A stretch of 64,000 nt of DNA, taken from Odontesthes bonariensis. Its lineage: Eukaryota > Chordata > Actinopteri > Atheriniformes > Atherinopsidae. The DNA is taken from the NCBI RefSeq assembly GCF_027942865.1, contig NC_134514.1, positions 16,477,965 to 16,541,964 of the forward strand, read 5' to 3'. Numbering within the stretch: the stretch's first letter is position 1; each line of letters starts with the position of its first letter. The notes beneath the pieces were generated by a model. That model had not been told where the DNA came from. It ran no database searches and saw nothing but the letters and a program-made list of their open reading frames with translations. The translations under genes and the position numbers were made by a program. Shown in pieces: positions 52,122 through 63,672 of this stretch.

Positions 52122-52145
52122 ACTAAGCACATAGAACTCCACGTC

Positions 52146-52153
52146 TTTTAATA
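52146..52153 (-). promoter_or_regulatory. TATA-like element of the tRNA-Sec gene
   Basis: TATTAAAA on the minus strand spans -32 to -25 from the tRNA start. Vertebrate tRNA-Sec genes are transcribed by RNA polymerase III from an upstream TATA box near -30 with a proximal element near -66, so the spacing suits a working gene. I could not place the proximal element with confidence. Confidence 0.6.
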
Positions 52154-52159
52154 CCTCAC

Positions 52160-54300
52160 ACAGATCTTACTATTCTGACTAACGGTGTCGTAGTGACAAA
52201 TACTCATATTTACATTTTATCCATAGAAGATCATATAAAGAAGCTACAATCCTTTTCTGCACGTCTTACATCGTGTTTCTGTTAAACAAACAGCAAGAAA
52301 TCTGAAACGTTTGGGGGGAATTCTGCGTTATGCAAAGCAGACCTAACCCGATAGGCTGCCTGTAAACACTGAGGTGGAGCCACAACTGGTCCTCACAGGT
52401 GAAGCTAAACAGCTCGTCAAGTTTACAGTTAAACACAGTAGTTATCATTTGGAGCGCTTTAAGCACAGGTACATGCAGTTAACACTTTCATGTGCTGCCG
52501 CAAGAACATTCCTGAGTTACACCTGCGCTTTCCCACAGTGACAGAGCTTCATTTCTGATAAGAACATCCTCAGTGTGATCTGACTTGCTCTTATATCCTC
52601 ACCCATAGCTGACTTTCTGCACTCCTTGAATTGTGAGACCTTGCATCGGCGCTACAATTTGAATATCTGTGCTTTTTTGTTGCCGATATTAAAATCTACA
52701 AACACTTTATCCATCAGAGATCCCATTCTGAAAGAGACATTTGTCTACTTCAGCTAACTGTAATGTAAACTAACTTTAAGCTAACAGTAATGTAAAAAAT
52801 GAGTGACTATTTAGTCACTAACTATTTAGTTAATGAGTCACTCATTTTTTCCAAACTCTTTTTCTACAGTAGCCTATATGTCGTACTTATGTTTATAGAT
52901 ACAGATACAGTGGCAGAGGAAGTAGCCACATTGTTGTGATTATTATCAGACACAGACACACACATAGATTTATATACACATCAGTGTGTATTGAAGTATT
53001 GACACCTGCTGTGGGCACCATTAAGTGGAAACCAGTGTGTAAACAGGTTATGAAAACACAGTAAAATACAGTTCTAACAATATAAATGTATATTTGGAAT
53101 AAAATGCAACGATGGGCAAATAACGTACAAACATAAATTCAAGAAAAGTGGGAAAGTTTTCTAAAAAGTAACAATTTAATGTTTCTCAATGCAATTGCAA
53201 AGAAGTTTGGTGTTTTAACATCTACAGTAAAAAAAATGTGAAAAAGGTTCAGGGAGTCTGAGGAGTGCGTGACATTCAAGCCTTCAGGCTGAAACAGTCA
53301 CGTCACCCTGATCATGTAGCCACATGAGCTCAAGGCTACCTTGGAAAAACATTTTCACTTCACGCAGTCTGCAGCTGCATCCAGAAATGTAACCTGAAAC
53401 TGAAAAAATGAAGAGGAAGTCCTGTATCAGCTCTGTGCAGAAGCAACACCTCGTTCTCTGGATACAAACTCGTCTCTGATGGACAGAAAAGCTTTGGACA
53501 CGGGCTCTGTGCTCAGACGAGTCCTCGTTTCAGTTGCTTTTGGGAATAAAGTGATGTTTGGTTTTATGAGCCAAAGCTGAGAAACGCCAATCAGGTTATC
53601 ATCCACAAAAGCCAGCATTTTTTATGTATAGGGTTGACTCAACATCCATGGATTGGGTGGCTTCACATGTGTGACAGTAGCATTGTTGCAGGGGTGTAAC
53701 CTCGGGAGGTTAGTACTTAAGTCAGATTTACAATGCCAGACCTCTTCAACATGACTTATTACAGTGTGGTATAAGAGTGTGTGTCCACATCTGTCTCCTA
53801 TTGAGAATAAAGAGAAGGACCAGACAAAGAACATGAACTGCTGAGCAGCTAAAATATTACATTCAGCAAGAATAGACACAGATTCAACAAACAGCTTTTT
53901 CAATGTGTTGCTGGAATCAAATTTGGATATTTTCCAAAGCTGTTCAATAAAGACACTGACAATGATTTATTTGGACTCGTGTCTCTTGAATAAAGGTCAA
54001 ACCAAGTGAACAAATTACAGGTTCCAGTTTTGGTTGGATTTAGAAAAAAATTCCCAACTTTTCTGTGAATGAGGTTTGAACATTTACAAGCGCTTAATCT
54101 GCTCTAACAGCTCATTATCACCACATTGTACTGCAGTGCATTATCTGTTATTTCTAAATGAAAACTTCCCTTTGAAACTGAGAAGTTGACCACTAATTAT
54201 ACTGAAAGTCCTGTGGTGTTGGGTAAAAGAATCTGTAATGGTTGATCGGTATCCCTCTGTGATATGTTTTTGACCAAATAAAAAACACGTTGGCGTTATC
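52160..54300. other. intergenic region between tRNA-Sec and the ZnT1-like gene
   Basis: It contains a 57-base hairpin (52794-52850) and AT-rich sequence. Open frames at 53427-53618 and 53622-53903 (minus) have no recognisable domain. Minus-strand AATAAA signals near 54302-54311 probably end the ZnT1-like transcript. Confidence 0.5.
52794..52850. repeat. short perfect inverted repeat (hairpin)
   Basis: The 15-base arm AAAAAATGAGTGACT (52794-52808) is exactly complemented by AGTCACTCATTTTTT (52836-52850), with a 27-base loop. The loop itself contains related TTTAGTCACTAA sequence, and TGAGTCA is an AP-1-type site. Confidence 0.85.
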
Positions 54301-54522
54301 ATTTATTTATTTTCAATGAAAATATGTAACCAATTACAAACAAACAAGACACACACACAGTGTTCACAGAATTTCACATGATACTGTATAAAAATCTTTG
54401 GAGTAGCACCTGTTACTGTAACAAAACTAACAGACCACTTTCTAACAGCGTTTCACGAGATGTTATCTAGATCGGGTCTTCACCTTTACATCAAGGCACT
54501 GACTCTTGGTTAATACTGAGAG

Positions 54523-57500
54523 TCAGAGGAAGGTGTTCTCGATGACCAGAGTCTGAGGCTCTTCCCTTGTGTCCCCAGCGGGTGGTGTCGGGACCCTCTG
54601 GGTGTCGTCCTCCAGAAGAGCGCAGCACATACTCCCAGCACAGGCCTTCCCACAGGCAAGGCTGCAGGCGGGGAGAGGAGGCGAGGAGGGGTCCTGTCTG
54701 TGGATGATAGGGGAGGCGTCGCCTCCTCTGTCAGAAGAGGAGCCAGAACAGGAAGCAAACTCTGGCTGAACAGTGCAGCAGCTCACTCCCACGTTCTGCA
54801 GCACTTTAGTGACGCCCAACATCACATCAGCACACCTGGACAGATTTGAAATAATCATGGATTAATAAGACATCACATTTCATCCTGGCCAGAAAACACA
54901 TGAGTCTGGGATCATGTTTCTTCGTTGCATTGTCCAGCGTGACCTTGGACTGACTCTGACCTGCTGTGATGAAAGTGTCTACTGTATAACTTAAAAAAGA
55001 GGTTTGCCAGGGGTAAAACTCTCCGTGTTTTCCTGTTCAGCTGCAAGGAAGTTATCACTGGTGGACAGGACGTGACCTACAACATCACCACATTTCCACA
55101 TATGAGTCGGAGAAGCAGATAAACATCAAAACATCATATCCATATGTAATATTTGTGCAAGTGAGCCCCTGATATTATCAGTTAATGTGAAGATGAAATT
55201 AGAGGCGGGTGTTTTGAATCAATGGGAAGGAAATCTGCTGATGTTTAAGGTCATATTCATGAAGAAATATCTTATATAAAATCTTTGAATAGTTCATATA
55301 TATGAATGCAGTAATCAAAACCTGCTTAATTGTGAGAGTGAGCACTGAGTGAGCATTTGTGGGATGCGCCAATAAACACATCAGCCAACAGGATCTGTTG
55401 TCCCAAAGGTCTCATGTGCCAGACACCAGAGGACACCCCCTGAGGCCCAGTGTCACTGTCCTGGATGAGGGGGTGTACAACATGAGACAGGTGTTTCTTT
55501 TTGATGCTAATGGTAACACCGGCGCAGAGGTAAACTTCACCTGTCTACTGGAAACCCAGCGTAGCAGTGCACGTGGACAGAGGCCACTGAAAGGGATTCA
55601 GTTAACTGCCAGATGTGGAGGTCGTGCACAGCCTGTACTCCAGGCACGCTCGCTATCATCCGGCCCAGATCAGACACACAGATGTGTGGAGGGGAGGCCT
55701 GAAGCAGCAGCAGTCCGTACCTGTACACCTGCAGAGGTTTATCAGAGAGGTGAGGTGTTAAGGTGCGTTCCCAGCTGCAGACAAATATAACTAACTTTCC
55801 AAAGAATTTGAATTAAATGAGTGAAACCAACATGTAATTTAAGGTAATAGATTAGGATGATATAAAAACTAGGAGGCTGACCTGTGGCATAGTTGTGGCA
55901 ATTAGTGTAAACACAGCCAGCAGGGAGAGACCGGGATCCAGATAAACCAGGACGCTGCAGACTGCAGAGCTGTGCGGGGACTGAGGGGCGATCAGCAGCG
56001 TGACCAGGCTGTTGATCAGAGACAGGAGGGACGTAAAAAGTCCCTGAACGACGAAGACGAAGGACAGGAGGCAGACTGACCACTGGCTGCTTTGTACAGG
56101 TGTGTCAGGGAGTTGGGATGACTTGCAGACTGAGGAGATTTCAGATGTCTTTTTACTGCCTGAAACTGAAAAAAAACAAAAGATGCAGGTATTTCTGTAA
56201 TGCCTGAGTTTAATAAAAACAATATCTTTATATGAGAACTTTCTGTGGATGCCAAAGAGCTAAACTCTGCTACCAGGATGTCCCGTATAAGAACACATCT
56301 TTTGAACGACTCACACTTAAAATCAGCAGCGCAGCTCTCCTCTTTACACGACACTTCTGCTGGTTGTTGCAGAGTTTTACAGTCAGTGTCAGGGATGCTG
56401 TGGGTTCCTGGATTATGGAGGACAAGCGTCCCAGCGTGGAGAGGGTCACGTGCAGCGGACTGGACTTCTGATTGGACAGTGCTTTCAGATTCCTCCTGAC
56501 CTCTGGAGTCCTCTTCAGCCAAGGCTGTGGGAGTCGAACAGAGGAATGAAAAACAAGCAGGGCAGTTTGATCTGAAAGTCTAACAGCTGAATATACACCG
56601 AGCAGCTGCACAATCACCTGAACAGACACAGTCATTCTTCTTTTGTCAAATATTATCATAACCAAACAATTCCATGATTTCATACTAACTTAAAGGGATA
56701 GTTCGCCTCTTTTGACATGAAGCTGTATGACATCCCATATTAGCAATATCATTTATGAACATTGACTTACCCCCTGCTGCGTCCCATATCAATGCGTGCT
56801 GCCACCTGCTGACAGCCGCACCTGTTACTGTGTTTGCTGCTCGGTCTGCACTTCGGTCTGCACGGTCTACACAGCACGCAGTGATACGAAGGGAGAGAAA
56901 ATAGCGCCAAGCGATGTGAGGTCTGACTTTTTGCTGCACAACGATTTTGTGATGCAAATGTATTACTCTTTTGAACACAACGCTTTATTTTTGTGGCCCC
57001 AGCCAACTAGCCGGACTACCTTCGTCAACGGCAAAACGAGGCCGGAACTCAGCTCACAGGACGCAATGGGGGGTAAGAACATGGTCATAAATGATATTGC
57101 TAATATGGGATGTCATACAGCTTCATGTCAAAAGAGGCGAACTATCCCTTTAAAAGTTTTGTTTCATCTCAGTTCTGTTTCTGCGTTTCTCATCACGTCA
57201 AACTGTGTCTTCAAAACTGAATTTAGGCTGATTAAAGTGACGGTTTGGAGTTTGTTTTGTGGTTTAAAAGATGTGAACCTGCAGGTTTGATATGACAGCG
57301 TCTGGGGTTCATGTTTATCCGACCAACAGTGCCAACAGTGGTCTAGGTGTTTTTTTTTTTTTTAGTATTTCCATTGTTTCTCATGTGCTTTACCTTTGTG
57401 GTTCACTTCAAGGTGAGATTCAAACTCTTCTCGCCTGCTACTCTCAGCCCTCTCATCCTGCAGCTGTGCCCAGTTCAGCCCAAACACAAGCATCTTAAGG

Positions 57501-58069
57501 AGCAGGCTGACACCTCCGACCACCACCGGCAGCAGGGGGTGCTTCACTGGGTGTGGCTCCAGAATGAAGCTGATGATTTCCAAGAAGTAAGAGATGCAGA
57601 GAGAGGCCAGGAGGAGGGAGGAAATGAAAACACCCACCGCTTGGATCCTGCTGTTAGTGAAGGACAGATTGCAGTGGAAAGTTTTGGGAGAGACTGTTGG
57701 GGAGAAAAGTTTGTGTGTGTTGACCATTGTAGGTGCCTCATAGAGGGGCTGATCCAACATGGCTGACCCTCCAATGATGGTCTGGGTATCTGGTTCAGGT
57801 TGGACTGGTGAGTCTGAGCGCTTTGGGGGAAAAAATGCTGTCAAAGAGGGGAAAGCATGTGATGGAGATGCAGGGGAATACAGAGAGGAGAGCGCGGGTG
57901 TGATGACGGCCGCGTTCTGAGGAAGAGGAAGAGCCATGTGCACAAGGACGAAGAGCGTGTGGAAGCCATCAACCATGGTGATGAGGGACTTACACAGCTG
58001 ACTGATGGCAATTTCACACAACAGCAGCAGCATGGTCAGTCCCAGAATGCACCAGAGTGGCACCCTCAT
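54523..58069 (-). CDS. ZnT1-like SLC30 family membrane protein lacking most metal-site residues
   Basis: Minus-strand exons are 58069-57394, 56524-56315, 56159-55882, 55728-55541 and 54835-54523, about 554 residues. All splice phases agree and no stop interrupts the frame. SLC30A1 exports zinc across the plasma membrane. Homology is clear in TM1-2 (residues 5-50), TM3-4 (LEIISFILEPH, LLPVVVGGVSLLLKMLVFGL), TM5-6 (LINSLVTLL, VLVYLDPGLSLLAVF), the C-terminal domain (HDLHIWQLTESLSVASVHVHC, VGVSCCTVQPEFAS) and the Cys-rich tail ending IENTFL. In TM2 the HxxxD zinc motif reads HTLFV (His37, Val41). In TM5 the positions aligned with His and Asp are Phe331 and Gly335. The usual His-rich cytoplasmic loop is absent, and an extra 80-residue Ser/Pro-rich segment lies between TM2 and TM3. 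The protein may be a non-transporting partner or have altered specificity. SLC30A10 is the main alternative relative. Intron 1 holds a foldback transposon. Confidence 0.8.
56690..57153. mobile_element. Angel-like foldback DNA transposon, copy 2 (in ZnT1-like intron 1)
   Basis: A 464-base element bounded by TTAA, with the same AGGGATAGTTCGCCTC termini as the copy at 6638-7317. The shared interior includes GACATGAAGCTGTATGACAT and AGCGCCAAGCGATGTGAGG. Its left arm is shorter than its right, so this copy has lost part of the palindrome. It encodes no transposase. Confidence 0.8.
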
Positions 58070-58389
58070 ACCTACAACTGAGAGAAAAACATAACCAGAA
58101 TTATAATTGAGACAGACATTTCATTCAGAAGGAAAGAGATTGTGACAAATTCATGGAAAAACATCACAAATGGAAATACTTCCAACAGATACACTGAATA
58201 GGACAGTCAATCACATCCACATCTGACATGAATAAAAATACTGAATGGCCCAGATAATTTCATTATGACTTATTAAAATGGCTTTAGGAAAAGATTTGGA
58301 TCATTCGTTGATGAAGTAGAGGAAGCAGGAGCTTCGATCATCAACTGACATCAACATTTAGACCTATGGTGAAAACATCAGGGCTCAGG

Positions 58390-58960
58390 GTTGCATGTTG
58401 TGGTCTCCAAAGCACAAGCAAAGACTGCCGCGTTTCATGATATTAGAAGAGCAAGTCTTCTTCAGATAACTCACAATATCAGTGCAGGATGATAGCAAGC
58501 CTGCAGTTCACAACGCCCTCAGTGTGAAGAAGAATCTGCGTTTCAGAGCTCAGTGGTGCCAAAAACACGACACTGATTCTCAGGGATGTGGAGAAAATAA
58601 TGATCTTGTCAGAGAAGACAGTCTTAACCCCAGCAGTGAGAGGATCTGATGGCATCGTTATTTTTGGGAGGGTAAGCTCGCAAGATCCACTTTCCTCTTC
58701 AAGGGAAGGGCCACAACTAAACTTTTACAAAGTTGTTGTGACTAATCTTTAACTTATAGTAAAACATTACTGTTTGGATGAGAGCGATCTCTTCCAAGAT
58801 GACAAAACCTATATGACTGGAGCATGAAAAGGATCTTATCAGATGAAACCAGTCACCAGACCTGAACCCAACTGAAGACCTGTAGGAGACTTCAGACTGA
58901 TGTTTTAGAAAAAGGGTCTTTAAAGCATAAAAAAACAATAGAATAAAGGAATAATTTTGA
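58390..58960 (+). mobile_element. decayed Tc1/mariner-like transposase fragment
   Basis: On the plus strand one frame reads FQDDK near 58792 and, in a nearby frame, QSPDLNPTEDL near 58850, recalling the Tc1 catalytic block FQDDN ... QSPDLNPIENLW. The surrounding sequence is broken by stops and frame changes and no terminal repeats were found. The left limit is approximate. Confidence 0.5.
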
Positions 58961-59579
58961 AATAACTGTGTTTCATCCCTCCAGTATCTAACATACAGAT
59001 GTAATAGAATGTAGAACCAGAGCCGAGGATGCACTGAAGCTTTTCCGATGATATGTGGTGGTTTTTAACTTACAACCTGTCTGTGTCTGTATCACGTTGA
59101 CAATTATCATCAGGAAATTGTAGTTAAGAAAACAGGTGGAAACAGACATTATGTTCTTTTTTTGTTTTGTTTTCTAAGACCATTATTAAATCATTTTAAA
59201 CTCAATCAACTCTAACTTCTTCCCTCAGATCATATTGAGGTCACAGTTCAGAACTTCACATCTGGGGTTGGACAGGAGAAAGGGCGCAGCTGATATTTCT
59301 AACACTTTAGTTTCTCACCATTTTAACATAAATTGGAACCCCGGTGGTCCATAAGTGGCCAAAGGTGGCAAATTGTTGGAGGGTGAAGGGCTGGGTAAAC
59401 AAAATAAAAAACTGTGTGTTGAGAAATTACTGAACTAAAGCTACTTAATTGTCTTCAGAGCTAAATCAGCATCTTGCCAACCAAATATCAAGAAAACAAG
59501 TGGATAGAGGGGCTGCCATTGCCAAATATTTTCTTTCCCCCGTCAATGCTAACCAGTGTATAAAAAGGGTGCAAAGACC

Positions 59580-60060
59580 ACAGTAAGTTGGCAATGGGCC
59601 ACTGGAAGAATGTCATCTTCTCTGACCCTTCACACTTTTTCCTTATTCACAACAAGGCTGTGAACCGAGGACGCCCAACACTTGATCCTGATTTCCTGAT
59701 TCCAACTGAGGCAGTTTTTCGATGGTTTGGGTGACAATGTCATTGGATCCTTTTGGCACTGTCACATCACTGCATGGTAACGTCTTCTCTCGGTGGTATT
59801 TATCCATTTTGGGTGAGTAACTCTTTCTCAATGATGGTGGCAACAATAAATGAGCAGATTCACGGAGCTGAAATAGTTTGTAACTGGCACAAAGAGCACA
59901 GCAGTGATGTAGAACACTTGGATTGTCCACCACACTAATCAGATGTTGAAAAAGAAATCAAACATCTGCAGTGTGTTCTGGAGCAACAAATAAAAACCTG
60001 CTTTATCTCGCCATCATCTCTGAAAGAGCTGTTTGTCTTTCTGTGAAATACGTTTATTTC
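59580..60060 (+). mobile_element. second decayed Tc1/mariner-like transposase fragment
   Basis: Plus-strand reading gives GHWKNVIFSDPSHF near 59597, then SMVWV near 59719 and LDCPPH-SDV near 59919, with a stop in the last block. These correspond in order to the Tc1 motifs VIFSDESHF, SVMVWG and LDWPPQSPDL. Frames differ between blocks, so the copy is dead. Confidence 0.6.
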
Positions 60061-62529
60061 ATTACAGAATATGCAGGAAGTTGTCAGTAAGATCAATGCA
60101 AATCACCTCATGGCTGCAGTTTGCACCAATTTAATGCATTTATTTGATCATCAGAGGTTAAAGTAATTTATACAACAAATACATGAACAGTGTATTTCAT
60201 TATAAACTCAACATCAGCTTTAATACTTTAGACTTTTGAAAGTGTGCGAATTACTGTTAGGATTCTGTGATTGTTGTTATTTGCATTAACTGTACGTTCA
60301 CTGTTAATCTAAAAATTAGCCTGTTGTGTGTAAAATCTGCAGATTCGGATCCATTAAGCAATTTGGGAAAAAAAAAAGGTTGAAAAGTAAACTTTAGACA
60401 TTTCAGATAAATCAATCTGCTGTTGCACCTGTTACTCCCAAAGTCCGGATGTTTATCAGCAGGAACAGTGTTTTGTCTCAGATATTCACGGTGTTTTTTA
60501 TGAGAATATCTTCCTCTCCTCTCCCAGAAGGTTTAAAGGTCATCAAAGCATGAATTACTGTCATTAAAATATACACATCATTCCAAAATTAACCTCACAG
60601 CACAGTGAGTGATGTCACATTTAATATTCTAAGACACGTCCGATATTAATTTCATTGCATTTAGGTGAAGATTTAAGGGAAATGAACATTCCTGCCGTCT
60701 GTTATTAGTAGTTATCCCACCACTGATTGTAAATCCTAAATAAACCAGCATGTAATACAGAACTTACTTTGTATAACTTATATTCTCATAACTTATATAA
60801 ACAAATGTAAAGTTTTATTTTACCCCAGAGAAGTGGACGACCCTCAGTCAATAATCAAAGTCAAGCTGAACTCCTGGATGTGATCTGTGCAGCGAGATCA
60901 GAAAAATGTCATTCATCGTGCTCCCCATCGCTCCCTCTCTGTCCCACCACCACTCCTCTACTCTAATCACAGTCATGTGAGCCGGGGAGGAGGGCGTTCA
61001 GTATCGTCCTCTCCTCAGTCGTCCCTGTTTGCCTGCCCTCTTCAGCACATTGGTGGGACAAAACACATTCTGCACACAGCCCACCCACTCTTCATATGCT
61101 CTTTGAGCAGGCTAATTTACGCCAATTAAATCCCCATTGTGTTGTCAGGATTACATAACCAGATCACAGCAGAAGGTGAGACCTTCCAAGCTCTGTTAGC
61201 CGTCAAAGCATCCAGAGCGCCTCACAGATGGACTCGGAGACACTGCTGCAGAAGTCTGCTGGAGACTTCCTTATATTGTTTTTTTTTTCTGAATAAAACA
61301 ATCAGCATACCCGGTTAAAGTGCATCAATCAACAGACGATGGTGTATTAGATGCTATAAGCTTGTATTTGTAATTTTTCTCAGTTTTCTCTGCAGTTTTC
61401 AGTCTGACCAACAGTAAAAGGCCCAAAATGCCTTGTTTCTGGGACCAAGCTGAACTTCTTGTCCCCCTGCTTTAAGGGCAGGACAGTCCATTGAAAATCA
61501 TGCCATGCAGTCAAGATCCTCAGGGCCTACCCAATATCTAAACTGTGAGGAAATTATCCACAAAACACCCATAATATGTATTGTGTTGAAAGACTTTACA
61601 GCAGCCACTGCGTTAAAGATGCATGTATCTGAGTAATAACAGGTACAGTTGTTGGATAGACTGTCAGAAACACTTAGGTCAGTATTAAGATTAAGAAAAA
61701 GGGTGAATCAGGTGCCTTTATGCTCCAACTGAAAAGTCCAAACAAACTTTAGAACTACTGGTAGACGAACTTACTCACCTTTGTCTCCAGTCCTAATGCA
61801 AATCGTTTATCGTCTTGTAGCTGCAGCATCACAATTAGTGTGGACATGGTCCCAACTCTTATGATCCCAGGGATGGTGCCGCAGTCTCATCGGCCCCTAC
61901 TCCTGTGTTTGTTTCAGTCCACTGGGCTGCGAATCAACAGGGCAGATATGGGCTGACACCACAAATAAATCCGTACTGTTCCACTAGCGTGCCAGCACAT
62001 TCCTGAGGCACGGCTAAGCCCAAGGAAAGACCTGGCGATGAGGCATTTTAATCACTTGCCGCTGTCCCCAAACCAAAAGAGTGGCCGCAAATACAACAGC
62101 CCGATTAAACCTTTAACCATTTACTGCTGAGGAATAAGCAGCTCTTTAGTTGATAAAAGCTCTGCTATGTTCCACAGTTAACTTTTTCCTTCATATCAGT
62201 TGTGTGTTTCTGCATTTAAAACAATCTAAGGGTTGTACAAGAGTGAATATCAATGAAATATTCTGAATCTAGTTTGTAATTCAGTCATTTCAGAGCTCGA
62301 GCCCTGCTGTACATATTTTGATTTTTATTTCAAGCCCACGACTTGTAGCATCAGCCTCAGTGTTTAGGACAATATGTAGCCAATAAGTGCATTACTCAAT
62401 ACTTTTTTCAAAGTCTGCCAAAAGATTAATTTAGTTAGAGACATGAACAGTTTTCAAACAACTATTACGGTGTTAGCTTTGTCACTAACTTATGCTAAAG
62501 CTGGCTACAGCAGCTTATCTGTTAGTGAG

Positions 62530-63250
62530 AGTTTTAGTTTATAGAATTCAGTTCAGTTTTATTCATATGGCGCTAAATCACAACAAATGTAATCTCAAGC
62601 CAATTATAAACCAATGCAATGTACTACAACCATAATCCAATCAAATCACATGAATTAAATCCCAGTCTGGGGCCAAAGCAGCATAACTATGGGATGTTTC
62701 AGGATCACCTGAGCCATGTCTAACTATAAGCTTAATCTAAAAGGAAAGATTTAAGCCTAATCTTAAAGGTATTGAGGGTGTCTGCTTCCTGGATGTATGC
62801 TTGCAGCTGGTTCCACAGAGAGAGGCCTGATGACTCGGCCTCCAATTCTACTTTTAGAAACTCTGGGAACCAGAAGTAAACCTGCAGTTTGGGAGCAAAG
62901 TGCTCTGTTGGGAAAAAATTGCACTGAGATCTTTAAGCTATGATGGAGCTCGGCCATTAAGAGCTTGAGAAGAATTTAGAATTCTATTCTGAATTTAACA
63001 GGGAGCCAATGAAGAGAAGCTAAATCCAGAGAAATATGATCTCTACTGTTAGTTCTCATCAGAACTCTGGCTGCAGCATTTTGGATCAGCTGGAGGCTTT
63101 TCAGAGAACTTGCAGGACAGCCCAATAATAAAGAATTACAGTCGTTCAGTTTTGAAAAAACGATGCGTGGAGCAGTTTTTCTGCATCACTCTGAGACAAG
63201 ATGTTCCTGATTTTTTGTCAATATTACAAAGATGATGTTTTAATTTCAGT
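62530..63250. repeat. abundant percomorph interspersed repeat, longer copy
   Basis: Phrases such as GGTGTCTGCTTCCTGGATGT, CAGCTGGTTCCACAGAGAGA, AACAGGGAGCCAATGAAGAG and CTGCAGCATTTTGGATCAGC match a repeat I recognise from many percomorph genomes. It begins with the TTTATTCATATGGCGCTAAA head. No coding sequence is evident and its class is not assigned here. Confidence 0.65.
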
Positions 63251-63629
63251 TGACAAACTTTGCTGCTGTTGGCTATAACTTGACACTTATTGCACATTGT
63301 CCCAGAAATACAGTTTTTCGCACAGTATCAAGATGTATTGGCAACATAATGAATCTGGCATCATGTTTAGGTTATGCTTGATTTTGATGGGTGTGGAAAC
63401 TCCCTACATCAAAGTGTAGATGCAAATTTCACTGCGGACACTTTCATTTCTTCCATCTTCTTCCTTCACCAGCCAGAATAAAATTGTGTATTATCCCCAA
63501 AACAAAAAACTGAGTCACTGTGTCATTGTTGCTCCAAAATCTTCATATATGTATTAGTATTAATTGTGCTTTTACAGATACAATTTACCTATATAAGATA
63601 CATATTACATTTCAATACACTACAATAAA

Positions 63630-63672
63630 TTCATTTGGCAGCAGCTTTTATCCAAAGCGACTTAAATGATAG
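63630..63672. repeat. short teleost repeat motif
   Basis: CAGCTTTTATCCAAAGCGAC is close to a motif repeated thousands of times in fish genomes (usually with TTTGGCAGACGC before it). Only the core is visible here. Confidence 0.5.

Noticed and set aside
53427-53903. Two adjacent minus frames beginning MLAFVDDN and MKKLFVES
   Set aside because: They look protein-like at first glance, but no domain was recognised and there are no splice partners or start context. A translated search would settle it.
56270-56683. 137-codon minus frame over ZnT1-like exon 2
   Set aside because: Wrong phase relative to exons 1 and 3, and it stops before the membrane segments.
57404-57409. Donor GAA-GTGAAC for ZnT1-like exon 1
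   Set aside because: The donor AAAG-GTAAAG at 57394/57393 is stronger and gives the phase that exon 2 needs for its Glu/Ser-rich frame and for TM5 in exon 3.
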